In this document: positions 35,703 through 45,499 of the stretch, piece by piece | Numbering within the stretch: the stretch's first letter is position 1 | Layout: each line of letters starts with the position of its first letter | Assembly: GCA_009760855.2 (NCBI GenBank) | Contig: WPIO01000006.1 | Span: 7,012,501 to 7,076,500, forward strand | Source of the DNA: Cristatella mucedo | Taxonomy: Eukaryota; Bryozoa; Phylactolaemata; Cristatellidae | Direction: 5' to 3' | DNA: 64,000 bases | Made by a program: the position numbers and the translations under genes | The notes under the pieces: model-generated | Database searches by the model: none | Told to the model about the DNA's origin: nothing | Seen by the model: the letters and a program-made list of their open reading frames with translations, nothing else

Positions 35703-37824
35703 ATGGATGAAGTGGATCTGAATGGAACCGAAGATTATCGCAGCGACAGAATAACTGGCCTCACACCCAGTCCGTCCGACCAGGCATTCAGTCTTATAAC
35801 GCTTACAGAGTGCTTCAGAGCGGCAGTGACTGATGATGGAAGCGACGTACGGATGATGCCCTATCTGGCGGCCTTCAAAGAAATTGTGAAGTAAGGTCAA
35901 TGTTTGTCAGCATTGATATCAATCGCCCATATTGATTCGTAGATTTTTTATGTTTGCATAGTGATTGCTGCGTGAATCGCCGGGTGTGCCAAGCTAGGCA
36001 GAGTCGTCCTTATTGTGCGTACTATATGATCGCTTAGTGTTTTACCTCACCCACGACGACGATCGTGACCACTTATCAAGTTGTGTATGCGGTTTTTATG
36101 AAGCCGCATTTCTTCATCAACTTGCCGGAAATTCTTTTCGGTCACTGATTTTTAAAAGCCACTGTTTGGGTTAATGCCCACAAGCTTAGAGGGAGCTTGA
36201 AAAGAGACCAATTAATAGTGGTGTCTCTAAAAGCCTCATGCACGGCCCCTAGCAACTGGTCCGTAGTGTCATTGATAGGTGCTACGCTTACGGGTGAGAC
36301 CCAAAGTCGAGTGTTGAATGCAGCTATCATAATAAAGATAATAATGTCGTTTGTCTGGTGCCCAGGGAGAGCCAAATTTCTTTGTAGGCACTTTACAACT
36401 TGGTGCAAGAGAAACAGTAACGCAGAGTTAAGGATGTGAAATTTGTCATGCGTAGACAAGCATCCCAAGGCACACAATAAGACTGTGTTACTAGTTATTA
36501 AGACCCCTTTTTGTAATATGCACTGAATCATGCTAAAGTAAGCATGTAAAGCTCACTTGAGCAGAAAAAGCTGAGTAGATGCATCATTAGCTGAAACTGC
36601 AATGATGCAAAGTCAGTGGAGATGTTGACAGAGGCCAATAGCAAGCTCCAGACTGACGGTGCTTACAACTGAAGATTCGATAGCCAAAAGACTTTGATTT
36701 AATGCAATGAATGGGCGAAGTGACTGGAAGTTGTATAGCGGGTGATGCAAGGTGGTAGAAGCACACTTAACAATTTAATATTTTGGTCGGATGAGTTTTG
36801 CTATGCATGTCTTCAAACGTCCTGGAGCTTTATCTGCTGCATACATGGACTTGTATAGCAAAACTATATCACGAGTTTTTTCTAGACTAACGTAAAACAA
36901 GCGGAGCTGAATTAGCATTTTATTTTACTCTGATTCGTGCAGTATTGGCCGTGGTATGAATTTTAAAAGGCACAAACCCACACTGGAAACGAAGCTGTAT
37001 GAAATTCACAAGCATACGCCACAGCCAGCTTCACGCACGCACCTCGATCTACCAAGGTTCAACGAGTTTCAGATATAAGTCGCAAATGATGCAGAGATTG
37101 GTAAAACATTCTACATATAGATTTGTTGCCTCGGACCGCCAATGTACGGTCTGCTTCTTTCCCTCGAGCTAGCTGGCTGGCTCGCTCACGGGCTCTGCTA
37201 CTCTCTCTTGCTGCTTCCCGAAGGTTCCTCGAGCTGCTTGGCACCGTCTTCCACTTCGTGATCTCGGACGTCAAGAGCAAAATTGCCATACTGGAGGGCT
37301 ACGCCGGCAGCCAATGTCGCAGCCCTCGCCAGCAGCAGCAGCAGCCGCAGCAGGAGGCCGACGACGACGACGGCGGCGACGCCGCGGCTGCGGCGATGCA
37401 CTACAGATCGGTGCGTGGCATGGTGGAGCACGAGGTGCGCACCGGCGCCGTAGCCAGCAAGCAGCGGCCGTCCGGCTGCCGCACGCTCCTGCGGCTGCAC
37501 CGAGCGCTCGAGTACACGCTTCTCTTCTTCCGGCGCCTTCACGCGTCCGACGACGGCCAGAAGCTGTCGTCGCTGTCGAGCGGCGTCTACGGCGAGACGC
37601 TGAGCAAGCACCACCCGTGGGTGATCCGGAAAGCGGTCGCCGTGGCCATGTACGCCATGCCCAGCCGGCAGGCGCTCGTGCACAAGCTGCAGGCTGCATC
37701 CGGTGGCGGCGACCGAGGCGGCGGCTTTGGGGCGCTCCTGCTGGCGGCGGCCGACGCGGGCGCTCCCGTGTACAATGGCGTCCAGACGGCCTTTGCCAGT
37801 CGCGAGCTGCTCGAGCTGCCGTGA
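35703..37824 (+). CDS. CPTP: Ceramide-1-phosphate transfer protein (GLTP fold), 2 coding exons
   Basis: Exons 35703-35890 and 37224-37824 join within codon 63 (AA|G) to give 262 aa, ending ELLELP and TGA. The human protein is 214 aa and ends similarly (LLDLP). The protein carries ceramide-1-phosphate between membranes in the cytosol. The five head-group residues known in the family are visible as D78 and K82 (ISDVKSK), R149 and R153 (CRTLLRLHR) and H193 (HHPWVIRK). The extra length is mostly a low-complexity insert at about residues 94-120 (Gln run, Asp run, Ala run), plus a Gly-rich stretch near 221-232. Exon 2 is GC-rich, unlike its surroundings. The intron (35891-37223) holds a decayed LINE-B end. 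The first ATG fits the family's N-terminal length, so it was taken as the start. Confidence 0.93.
36325..36475 (-). mobile_element. LINE-B 3' end, degenerate, in CPTP intron
   Basis: ATAATAAAGATAATAATGTCG and TTTCTTTGTAGGCACTTTACAAC keep the layout of the LINE-B 3' end in decayed form. Confidence 0.5.
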
Positions 37825-38039
37825 GCGCAGGCCGACGGCGGCAGCGGCGGCGGCGGCGGTGGAGAGTGAGTGCCAGCAGCCCCCGGTGGGCTGCACCGTT
37901 TGTAATGAGCACGTGTGCTATTTATTTGCTCGTCGAGAGCAGTTTTTTTACGGGGTGCTGCCTGTCGTGGTCCATTTTGAGGCCGTACATTTCCTGATTT
38001 CCCGTACGGCTTTTGCTTTACCTGGGCACGCTTTCATAT

Positions 38040-38065
38040 ATGTGCGTGCGTGTGCGTGCGTGTGC

Positions 38066-38156
<91 letters not shown>
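38040..38156. repeat. GT/GA microsatellite in CPTP 3' untranslated region
   Basis: GTGC-type repeats pass into an uninterrupted (GT)n to about 38134 and then (GA)n to about 38156. It lies between the CPTP stop and the likely polyadenylation signal. Confidence 0.95.
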
Positions 38157-38158
<2 letters not shown>

Positions 38159-38329
38159 AGAGCTCTGTTCCACTGGCTGTGATTTTCGCCTGACGGAAGG
38201 CCTGATGTGCGAAAGTTATGCAAACGGGCGTTAACACGTTAGTGCGTTTTGCATGTAGCCGCGTCTCTACAACTTGTATTTCACCACGTCTTTCTCAACC
38301 TCTCATAAATGCACTCGTTTGCATTGTGA

Positions 38330-38335
38330 AATAAA
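38330..38335 (+). terminator. CPTP: Likely CPTP polyadenylation signal AATAAA
   Basis: This is the first AATAAA after the CPTP stop, 506 nt downstream. It implies a 3' untranslated region of about 0.5 kb that includes the GT repeat. Confidence 0.5.
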
Positions 38336-38514
38336 GTGCTGCCAAAGCCCATTAGGCATGCACGGTCTTGGATGGTTGCTTCTCGGTGTTGGGCACCCAT
38401 AGCTGAAAGGTAATTTGTGATGCTTGCTAAGCCCGGTGGTCTGAGGTAGCTAGTGGAGCAAAGATGCCCCACTGGGTGGCTAGTATATCATCAATGGCTT
38501 ATAGCAAACTGCCG

Positions 38515-38680
38515 TGTAACATCACTGGCCGGGTATGCAATATAAACGTTTATCTCCATCTGCAACTCCACGAAGACCAAGTGTGTAATGCTTGATTCTA
38601 TAGAGAACTCAAAGCCTGCGAAACTTTCGGTGTGCATACGGTACCCAGCCGACATCTCCCGGAACAAAGAGGATTAGAAA
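38515..38680 (-). mobile_element. LINE-A 3' end fragment
   Basis: AACTCAAAGCCTGCGAAAC, CTTTCGGTGTGCATACGGTA and the ACAAAGAGGATTAG stretch match LINE-A 3' ends at 1-90 and 30190-30270. Confidence 0.7.
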
Positions 38681-38869
38681 TCTCGCTGAGTCGTGAAGGT
38701 AATTCTTAGAAAGGTCAAAGAATAAATCGGTTAGAGCGGCTTGTCATTGGCTCCGAAAAAAATTGTGGCGATGAGACCTAAGACGGAACCCCAAGGTAGC
38801 CCATACTTCCTTGTCGCTCCCTTGTTGCTCCCTTGTTGCTCCCTTGTTGACCGACAGCTGTTTATATAT

Positions 38870-39330
38870 ACACTCTAGCATCTTTCACAATAAGCTAGCG
38901 CCTCACCAAGTTTATTTAGCACCGGGCCAGTGATACCTTGGCGTGTCGAGACCCGTTCTTGAAGGAACTGGTCGTCGATGGTGTCAAACGCTGCTGGTAG
39001 ATCTAGCAAAACCAGCTGAGAGCCTCCACCCTGGCAAGCATTGTTCGAAAGGTCACAGTAAACACTGTACAGAGCAGTATCTCGGGAATGGATTGCTTTA
39101 AATCCCGATTGGAACTTGCTAGCAATATCTGATGAGTTTATGTAATGGCTTGTCCACAACTTGTTTTAGTGACGAATAAGAATCGCAGAAGAGAGACTGG
39201 ACAAAGGTCACTTAAATTGTTATGATCAAGGGTAGGTTATTCAATTACTGGCCTGACAGCCACTATTTTCAGAAGCTGGAGGGACTTCAGCGATAACCAA
39301 GGACATATTTACAATCTTATTGTGGTGGGC
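38870..39330 (-). mobile_element. LINE-B reverse transcriptase fragment
   Basis: The minus-strand frame 39159-38875 reads FQSGFKAIHSRDTALYSVY and LVLLDLPAAFDTIDDQFL. This is the palm region of the same family as 59419-59970, with changes at conserved positions. Confidence 0.75.
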
Positions 39331-39334
39331 TGCA

Positions 39335-39775
39335 GCAGATAATAATAATAATGATACTACACTTGATAAAGCACCCGAGAACTCAATCTCCTTCTAGGTG
39401 CTTTACAATTGCTGCAAAGGAAACACGACCGAATAGTGAGCGGTATCACATATGAATAACATGGTTAGGGGTGACATAAAAAAAATCCTAGCTGATTAAG
39501 CAGCCTCTTTTTGTATAGCGACAGAAGAGCTTTTACGGCTGTCACCACCGCTTGCAGTGGCGATAAAGAATCGCCCACTGCAATATTCGAACCCACGATC
39601 TCGGGACCGAGGTCGTGAAAGCAACCGCCTTACCTAGTGTGCCACCACAGCTCACCATGCAAGTGTGGTTAGTGGCAGCACGAAACAGTGTCAGCACGAA
39701 TAAGCACACCAAGGACAAATCACAGGGACCCACTACATACAGTCATAAATAGGTGCGTTTTTAATTTCTTTTTAA
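39335..39775 (-). mobile_element. LINE-B 3' end interrupted by a SINE
   Basis: The TAATAATAATAATGATACTA tail and TAGGTGCTTTACAATTGCTG lie left of the SINE, and GCAAGTGTGGTTAGTGGCAG lies right of it. Together they make one LINE-B 3' end split at about 39478/39657. Confidence 0.8.
39478..39657 (-). mobile_element. SINE-1 copy inserted in LINE-B
   Basis: Its complement has the SINE-1 head and GTGGGTTCGAATATTGCAGT, a tRNA B-box-like core, then the body that ends in a T-rich tail (AAAAAAA on the plus strand at about 39478-39485). It is younger than the LINE-B copy it interrupts. Confidence 0.75.
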
Positions 39776-39964
39776 GGAAGTAGAGAGGAAGGAGGATGTA
39801 GAGAGGAAAGAGGCTAGAGATGAAGCGTCAAGGCGATGAAAGAAACGCTGGAACGGCAGAGAGGAGTTCCTAGTGTGCAGTCCCAAGCCTATTCATATTC
39901 ATATTCCATTAGCCTATTCCTATTCATAGCATATGCAGGCTATGCAGTTCCTAGCCTACTCCAT

Positions 39965-40815
39965 CTTACCATGTTCCAAAGTGACCTCTCGTTAGACGAC
40001 GACATCAGCTCCACAGTCAAATCTGCTTATTTCAGCTTCATAACATTGCTACAATTCGGGCCTGTTTAGATAAGGATACAACGTCCAAGTTGGTCCATGC
40101 ATTCGTGACATGTCGTCTCGACTTCTGCAACTCACTGCTTACTGGCTTACCGGCATGTGCAATCAGGCGATTGCAGCTGGTGCAAAACTCCCCAGCCAGG
40201 CTTGTCTGTCGTGAGCTTCGCAGCTGCCATGTCACACCACTTCTCGCCGACCTGCACTGGCTACCAGTCAAGCAACGGATTGACTTCAAGGTTTTGTCGC
40301 TCACTTGTAGGTCACTTCATTCTTTGGCTCCAGCCTATCTCTCAGATCTTCTCCCCCACCAGGCCAAGCATCGTTCCACCTGCTTTTCGGAATCCAACAG
40401 TCTACCAATACCTCGTACAAACCTTAAATCCTTTGGAGACCGTGCATTTAGTTCGTATGCTCCCAAAGTCTGGAACTCCCTCTCGACTTGCGTCAGAACA
40501 TCCCCTGACTTGACCAAATTTAAAAAAACTTAAAAGCACACCTATTTAGGACAGCATTTAGTGGGTCCCTGTGATTCGTCCTTCGTGTGCTTACACGTGC
40601 TGACACTGGGCATGCTGCCACTAACCACATTTGCATGCTGACCCTGTGCATGTCACCCATAACCATATTATTCATATTGTTTGTTTATCAAGCATGATAT
40701 TACTCACCATTCAATTGCATTTCCCTTTGCAGCAATTGTAAAGCGCCTAGAAAGACATTGAATTACCTGAGGACGCTTTATCAAGTGCATATTAACATTA
40801 TTATTATTATTACCT
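39965..40815 (+). mobile_element. LINE-B, 5'-truncated
   Basis: A 147-codon frame (40090-40533) has [37 protein letters not shown] and [18 protein letters not shown]. The 3' untranslated part and TTATTATTATTATTA tail end at about 40815. Confidence 0.9.
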
Positions 40816-40879
40816 ATGAAAACGCTCTGTTAAGTTGCCAATTGGGCAGTATGGCTAGCTACCGAAGCGGTATACTGGG

Positions 40880-41055
40880 CTGTGAAAGCACGAGAGGCAA
40901 GATTCTCCTCTCTTAACGACTGAGGTCGTGGGTTCAAATTCTGCAGTTGTGGGATCCTGTGCTGCCAACTACGAGTTTCGGTGATAGCCGATAAGGCTCT
41001 TCTGGCGCTATGAGGATGAGGCTGTTAAATCGGCTAAGATTTTTTTTAAATTAGA
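40880..41055 (+). mobile_element. SINE-1 copy
   Basis: GTCGTGGGTTCAAATTCTGC (B box) and GATAAGGCTCTTCTGGCGCT match the copy at 8625. It ends in a T run at about 41041-41050. Confidence 0.7.
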
Positions 41056-41094
41056 TGCTTAAATGGCAAGCAATCGTTGTAAGGTACACCTAAA

Positions 41095-41235
41095 TTTGGT
41101 CCAGTTTTAAGGTGCTCGCCCTGACCAAAGTCTGGCTGAGGTCGTGAACTCGAGCCCCGAGGCATATGTGAAGCTCCCGAATAGAGATTAAGTTCTCTTG
41201 GGGCTCTGTACAAATGAATTATTTATTTTTATTTA
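41095..41235 (+). mobile_element. SINE-2 copy
   Basis: TTAAGGTGCTCGCCCTGACC, GGTCGTGAACTCGAGCCCC and GAGATTAAGTTCTCTTGGGG give the clearest SINE-2 sequence in the window. The tail is TTATTTATTTTTATTTATT. Confidence 0.75.
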
Positions 41236-41249
41236 TTTATTATTAATCA

Positions 41250-41760
41250 CTACAGCTGCTGCCGGCTGTTTAAATGACGAGTGCAACAGGGTGTCGTCGG
41301 CATTGGGGTGACAGCAGACTCTCATTAAGTATAACTGGAGAACAGCAAAGGGCCTCAGACAGAACGTTGCAGAACTCCACTGTTGAGTGGTCTGCTAGAT
41401 GAAAATAGACTATTTTGTGACATAGACTGGATTCTTTAGGACTAATACGATTCGAACCACGCCAGAGCTACATCAGCCAGGCTGATAGCTGTTCTCAATA
41501 GTTCAAGTCAGATGCTGTAATCAGTAGTGTCGAATACCTCCCACCCCAACAGGTCTAGGAGGACCAGATCACTGACGTTACGATCATCGTTACTACCAAG
41601 AACTTTGTTGGTCTCACTGAAGAGAGCAGCTTCAGTGAAATGGTTTCGCTTGAGCCCTGGCTAAAAAAATGTCCCGATAGCAATACTTTTCAAATCGTTT
41701 ACAAAACAGGCAAAGATACTGGTCTATTATTTTCCAGGACCTCAAAATCTAATCGAGGTT
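41250..41760 (-). mobile_element. Degenerate LINE reverse transcriptase fragment
   Basis: On the minus strand the segment around 41610-41665 still resembles the F-Q-G-F-x-x-x-H-S-T-E-x-A-L block that precedes the palm of the LINEs here. The rest is decayed. Confidence 0.45.
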
Positions 41761-41789
41761 TATGAGTACCTGTCAACAATGGCCGATTT

Positions 41790-41930
41790 GAATTGTCTTA
41801 GCCCGATGTGCTGCTAACCAGATTTGTGGATTCAAGTCCTGCAAAAGGCAAGCCTTTGCTGCCACAGTAGGCTTAGTGAAAGCCGGTAACGTTCGTTTGC
41901 TGCAATAAAAACGAGACTGTTTTATTCTTT
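41790..41930 (+). mobile_element. SINE-1 copy, degenerate
   Basis: GTGGATTCAAGTCCTGCAAA is a weakened B box and GAAAGCCGGTAACGTTCGTT is the body, as in the copy at 8625. A related scrap with GTCGAGGTCATGGGTTCAG lies at about 42340-42385. Confidence 0.5.
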
Positions 41931-42779
41931 CCCTCTCACGAAAAACGCCCTTGAAAAATCGATGCATTTTAGGCAGTGCTTCATTCAATGCTAGCCCTGT
42001 GCAGTAGGGTGCACAAACCTATCGGCTCAGGTCTTGGGATTTACAATCCAGTTTGGCCTCCTTGTGGCCAAAGGGTGAGCAACAGTGATCATGACATAGT
42101 GGTGATTGACCCCCATTAGCAATATTATGCTTACAATTTTGCTGCCATAAAGTGCCACATCCTTGGGGGTTCAGTGTATTAGCCAAAGGGGACATGCCGG
42201 CAACCGGCAGGATGTGCCCACAATGCCTTTACAAGGCTTCTGGTCGTAGCAAAAATTGGAAGTTCAACTTGGGTTCTGTTACCGAAGCCAGCGAGCATAT
42301 GCTTTAAAACAGCGTGACCTCGGGGGTTTTTCTTTTTGGAGTGACTCTCAACTCTTCGTGTCGAGGTCATGGGTTCAGCTTCTGACGATCGCTATGACGT
42401 CTCTTTTTATTTGGTTACGATTGCTCAATGAGTGTTTAGCACTACACAAGTCTGGCTAAAGTTCTGCTAAATACAGTTGTGAGGGCTCTGCATGGCCGCA
42501 GAATGAATAACGTGCAGGCTGGAGCTTGGGGCAATGTGCATATGGTTAAGCAGCATCGTCGCAAGCCTCACTCGGAACAGGTGACCGAACACGACGTTTT
42601 TACTTATCGCCTATTCATTACGAATGAACGAGTTTCCCTTTGCGTCGACTTTGGGCACTCACTACTGCTACCTAACTCATCTTAACCGTCTAGGTTCTTT
42701 GCATATACACATGACAAGGTATATATCAGCATATGTATATCTAGATTTGATACAAAACTGCGAGGACGAAGTGATAGTC

Positions 42780-42963
42780 ATGCGGGAGCTTTTCTATAGT
42801 GTACTAAAAGCCATCACGACTCATGGTGCCAGATCGGCTACCAGCAGCCTTCACCTCACTTGCCATCGAGCAGGGCACTGACTTATAGAGATCCTGTCAT
42901 TTTCAGGTCCCTTTTTACTCTTGCTCCTGCTTATCTCTCTGAAGTAAAAACTAGTTGGGCTTC
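42780..42963 (+). mobile_element. LINE-B scrap at left flank of LTR element
   Basis: TCAGGTCCCTTTTTACTCTT and GCTCCTGCTTATCTCTCTGA follow the [22 protein letters not shown] coding block, with decay. The LTR element is inserted into or beside it. Confidence 0.5.
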
Positions 42964-42968
42964 CCTTT

Positions 42969-43246
42969 TGTGGTTTGGCATACAAAATGCTGGTCCAGGA
43001 CAACGCCAACGGTTTATTGTACAAGGCACGGAGCAGCAAGACGCACGACTGCCTTTGCCCCCTTCTCACACTCGAGTCTCTCCCCTTCTCCACTCCTCTG
43101 GTTGACCCCGATGATTCATCGAGGACCACAACTGTGCAGCGGCCGACCCTGATGGTGAATTCACCATCTGGCCACCAGGGGTTACCGGCCGGTGTCCATG
43201 CCACATCACAGGCTCATTAGAGGAGCCGGCATACACTCAAACTACA
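42969..43246 (-). repeat. LTR (3' LTR of the element), 278 bp
   Basis: The minus-strand sequence starts TGTAGTTTGAGTGTATGCC and ends AAACCACA. Near its end it carries AATAAACCGTTGG, a plausible polyadenylation signal. About 215 bp are nearly identical to 45140-45355, and about 170 bp are the complement of 44430-44602. Confidence 0.75.
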
Positions 43247-43314
43247 CGCCCCCTTGACCTTAGGGTCGCAAGTTTGCAGCACCTACACATGTAGCTGCAA
43301 TGTACATTGCAGCT

Positions 43315-43390
43315 TGAACGAGCCTATCTAAGCAGCAATAAACGAGCCTATCTATGCAGCAATGGACGAGCCTATCTAAGCAGCAAAGCC
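43315..43390. repeat. Three tandem copies of a 26-bp unit
   Basis: ACGAGCCTATCTAAGCAGCA is repeated three times with small changes, inside the LTR element. Confidence 0.8.
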
Positions 43391-43839
43391 AATCTATAAA
43401 CGATGCAAACTAGACCCTACACATCCTCGACATAGCAGCTAGCATCAATAGCTGACCCCACAGGCTACCTGACGGCTGATCGCAAGAGGCGAGCTGGTGC
43501 ACGGCCTTTTGCGACCAGCCGGCAACGTGAGCCATCGACCATCGTCGTCGAGCTGACGTCCACAGCCACTGTTTGTCGGACACCAACCGCCGTCGCTCCA
43601 TCCGCCTCTGCCGATTCTTCCGCAGCGTCTCCGATATACGCAGCTGCTTCTCCGTCCTGCGTACCCTCTCCAACCTGAGTAGTCTCTCCGGTCTGCACAG
43701 TCTCCGCGGCCTCCACAGATTCTCTCTCCTGTACAGCCTCTCCGTCCTGTGCAGACTCTTCAGTCTTCAGTCTGCACACACTCTCCGGCCTGTGCAGACT
43801 CTTCGGTCTGCACAGACTCTCCTGCCTGTGCCGCGTCAC

Positions 43840-44275
43840 AGCCCACCGGCTAGTCGCAGGCCAACATCACTTTCATGGCTTTCGCTGCATCGCCGGCCAC
43901 TACCTCTCTGGCGGACGCCACCGACTCTGCCGCCGCCGAATCTGTCGCGGGTGCCGCCGCCGCCTTCCACGCGGATGCCGCCGACTCTGTCGCGGATGCC
44001 GCCGACTCTGCCGCGGACGCCGCCGCCGACTCTGTCGCGGGTGCTGCCCCCGCCTTCCAACTGGACGCCGCCGACTCTGTCGCGGATGCCGCCAACTCTG
44101 CCGCAAAATCCGCCGCCGCCTTCCGCGCGGACGCCGCCGACCATGTCGCGGACGCCGCCGACCATGTCGCGGACGCCGCCGACTCTGTCGCGGATGCCGC
44201 CGACTCTGTCACGGACGCCGTCGCCTTCCACGAGGACGCCGCCGCCTTCCACGCGGACGCCGCCGCCTTTCCGTG
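43840..44275 (-). repeat. GC-rich coding-like minisatellite (Ala/Ser-rich array)
   Basis: Repeats of GCCGACTCTGTCGCGGATGC-type units, about 15-33 bp long, stay open in several frames on both strands. In the minus frame continuous with the flanking element sequence they encode repeats such as ESAASATESAASATWSAAS. The array lies between the inverted block and the 3' LTR, and probably forms a low-complexity tail of the element's protein. Confidence 0.7.
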
Positions 44276-44427
44276 CACCGTCTCACTCTCCGTCGCCTCA
44301 GTCACACCGCTGACCGTTGTCTCGCACAACGCCGTTGCTTCGTGGAACACCATCGCAGCCTGACCAACCGTCACCGCTTTGATAGCCGTTGCCTGCCACC
44401 ACGGGGTGGCAGCCTGACAAATCTCTG

Positions 44428-44602
44428 TCGCCAGTTGTGGTCCTCGATGAATCATCGGGGTCAACCAGAGGAGTGGAGAAGGGGAGAGACTCGAGTGTGA
44501 GAAGGGGGCGAAGGCAGTCGTGCGTCTTGCTGCTCCGTGCCTTGTACAATAAACCGTTGGCGTTGTTCTGGGCAAGAGTTCTGTATGCCGAACCACAAGC
44601 TA
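44428..44602 (+). repeat. Inverted internal LTR piece
   Basis: It is the complement of 42969-43135. It includes CTTGTACAATAAACCGTTGG and ends at ...CCGAACCACA, the LTR end. It is joined to the gag-like stretch in the order expected for a 5' LTR. Confidence 0.75.
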
Positions 44603-45133
44603 TTTCGTGGGATGGAGCCGATGACGCCCTGAGAGATGTCTTGTGCAGCGTCCCTAGGCTTCAATGGCTTCGAAGACTTCGCTGGCTGGCTGCTGAACTT
44701 CGAGAGGGAGATCGAGAAAAGTGGCCACGAACAGAGTGAGTGCCACTTGTTTTTGCTCCTTGCGATGCAAGGCGGGCCTTCACGTTTGCCTCGGGCCCCC
44801 CCCCCCCGCAGGAAGTTCAGGATGACTATGCCAATCTTCGTGATACCCTAGTGAGGGCATTCACCTCGCCGGCCGGTAGAGCGCGATTGCTGCACGCTGA
44901 TCGGGTAAAGGCTGGTCGGACTGAGAGGGCCGACAGGAGCGACCGGAAGCGGCAGCAGCGGTCACCGACTGTGTGCCAGGCGACAGAGGTTTGTCAGGCT
45001 GCCACCCCATGGCGGCAGGCAACGGCTATTAAAGCGGTGACGGTTGGTCAGGCTGCGATGTTGTTCCACGAAGCAACGGCGTTATGCGAGGCAACGGTCA
45101 GCGGTGTGACTGAGGCGACGGAGAGTGAGACGG
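44603..45133 (+). pseudogene. gag-like remnant of LTR retrotransposon
   Basis: Two frames joined across a C run at about 44803-44811 give NGFEDFAGWLLNFEREIEK then EVQDDYANLRDTLVRAFTS. This has the spacing of the capsid region of Gypsy-type gag proteins. An RA-rich basic stretch follows (RVKAGRTERADRSDRKRQQR). The frame is broken at the C run. The family assignment is inferred from pattern. Confidence 0.5.
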
Positions 45134-45455
45134 GGCACGGAGCAGCAAGACGCACGACTGCCTTCTCCCCCTTCTCACACTCGAGTCTCTCCCCTTCTCC
45201 ACTCCTCTGGTTGACCCCGATGATTCATCGAGGACCACAACTGTGCAGCGGCCGACCCTGACGGTGAATTCACCATCTGGCCACCAGGGGTTACCGGCCG
45301 GTGTCCATGCCACATCGCAGGCTCATTAGAGGAGCCGGCATACACTCAAACTACACCTTTCAATCACCTGCTCTCCTGCGACTCTGGTCGCGTAGCGACC
45401 AAGCTACACCAATCGCAGCCTCCAGTCTACTCCTAGGGAGGACGTGCCTTCGGCT

Positions 45456-45458
<3 letters not shown>

Positions 45459-45495
<37 letters not shown>
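45459..45495. repeat. (TA)n microsatellite
   Basis: Uninterrupted TA dinucleotides. Confidence 0.95.
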
Positions 45496-45497
<2 letters not shown>

Positions 45498-45499
45498 AG

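Larger units (their letters stand above)
44277..45133. repeat. Inverted duplication of an internal LTR-element segment
   Basis: The segment 44277-44428 (read on minus) and 44966-45133 (read on plus) are near-identical; both encode ATAIKAVTVGQAAM and TVSGVTEATESET. They face each other across the inverted LTR piece and the gag-like stretch. Confidence 0.8.
42969..45355 (-). mobile_element. LTR retrotransposon, rearranged and non-autonomous
   Basis: The outer ends are TG...CA (CA at 45354-45355 and TG at 42969-42970 on the plus strand), with the same 5 bases CCTTT outside each (42964-42968 and 45356-45360). This is the target duplication expected of an LTR element insertion. On the minus strand the 3' LTR is 43246-42969, preceded by a purine-rich tract (complement of 43247-43260). 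The 5' LTR is 45355 to about 45137, cut short. Between them lie a tandem-repeat coding array, an inverted internal LTR piece, and a gag-like stretch in the opposite orientation. I see no reverse transcriptase or integrase. Confidence 0.75.

Noticed and set aside
37198-37997. Long minus-strand frame (37896-37198) and second plus-strand frame (37314-37997)
   Set aside because: Both are shadows of CPTP exon 2 in GC-rich, repeat-coded sequence. The real frame carries the GLTP residues.
43840-44275. Repeat array considered as a CRISPR-like array
   Set aside because: The units are contiguous tandem repeats without unique spacers, in an animal genome and inside an LTR element.
45140-45355. Direct repeat at 43027-43246 and 45140-45355 considered as a segmental duplication
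   Set aside because: TG...CA ends, matching CCTTT flanks outside both, and the AATAAA-type signal make them the LTRs of one retroelement.
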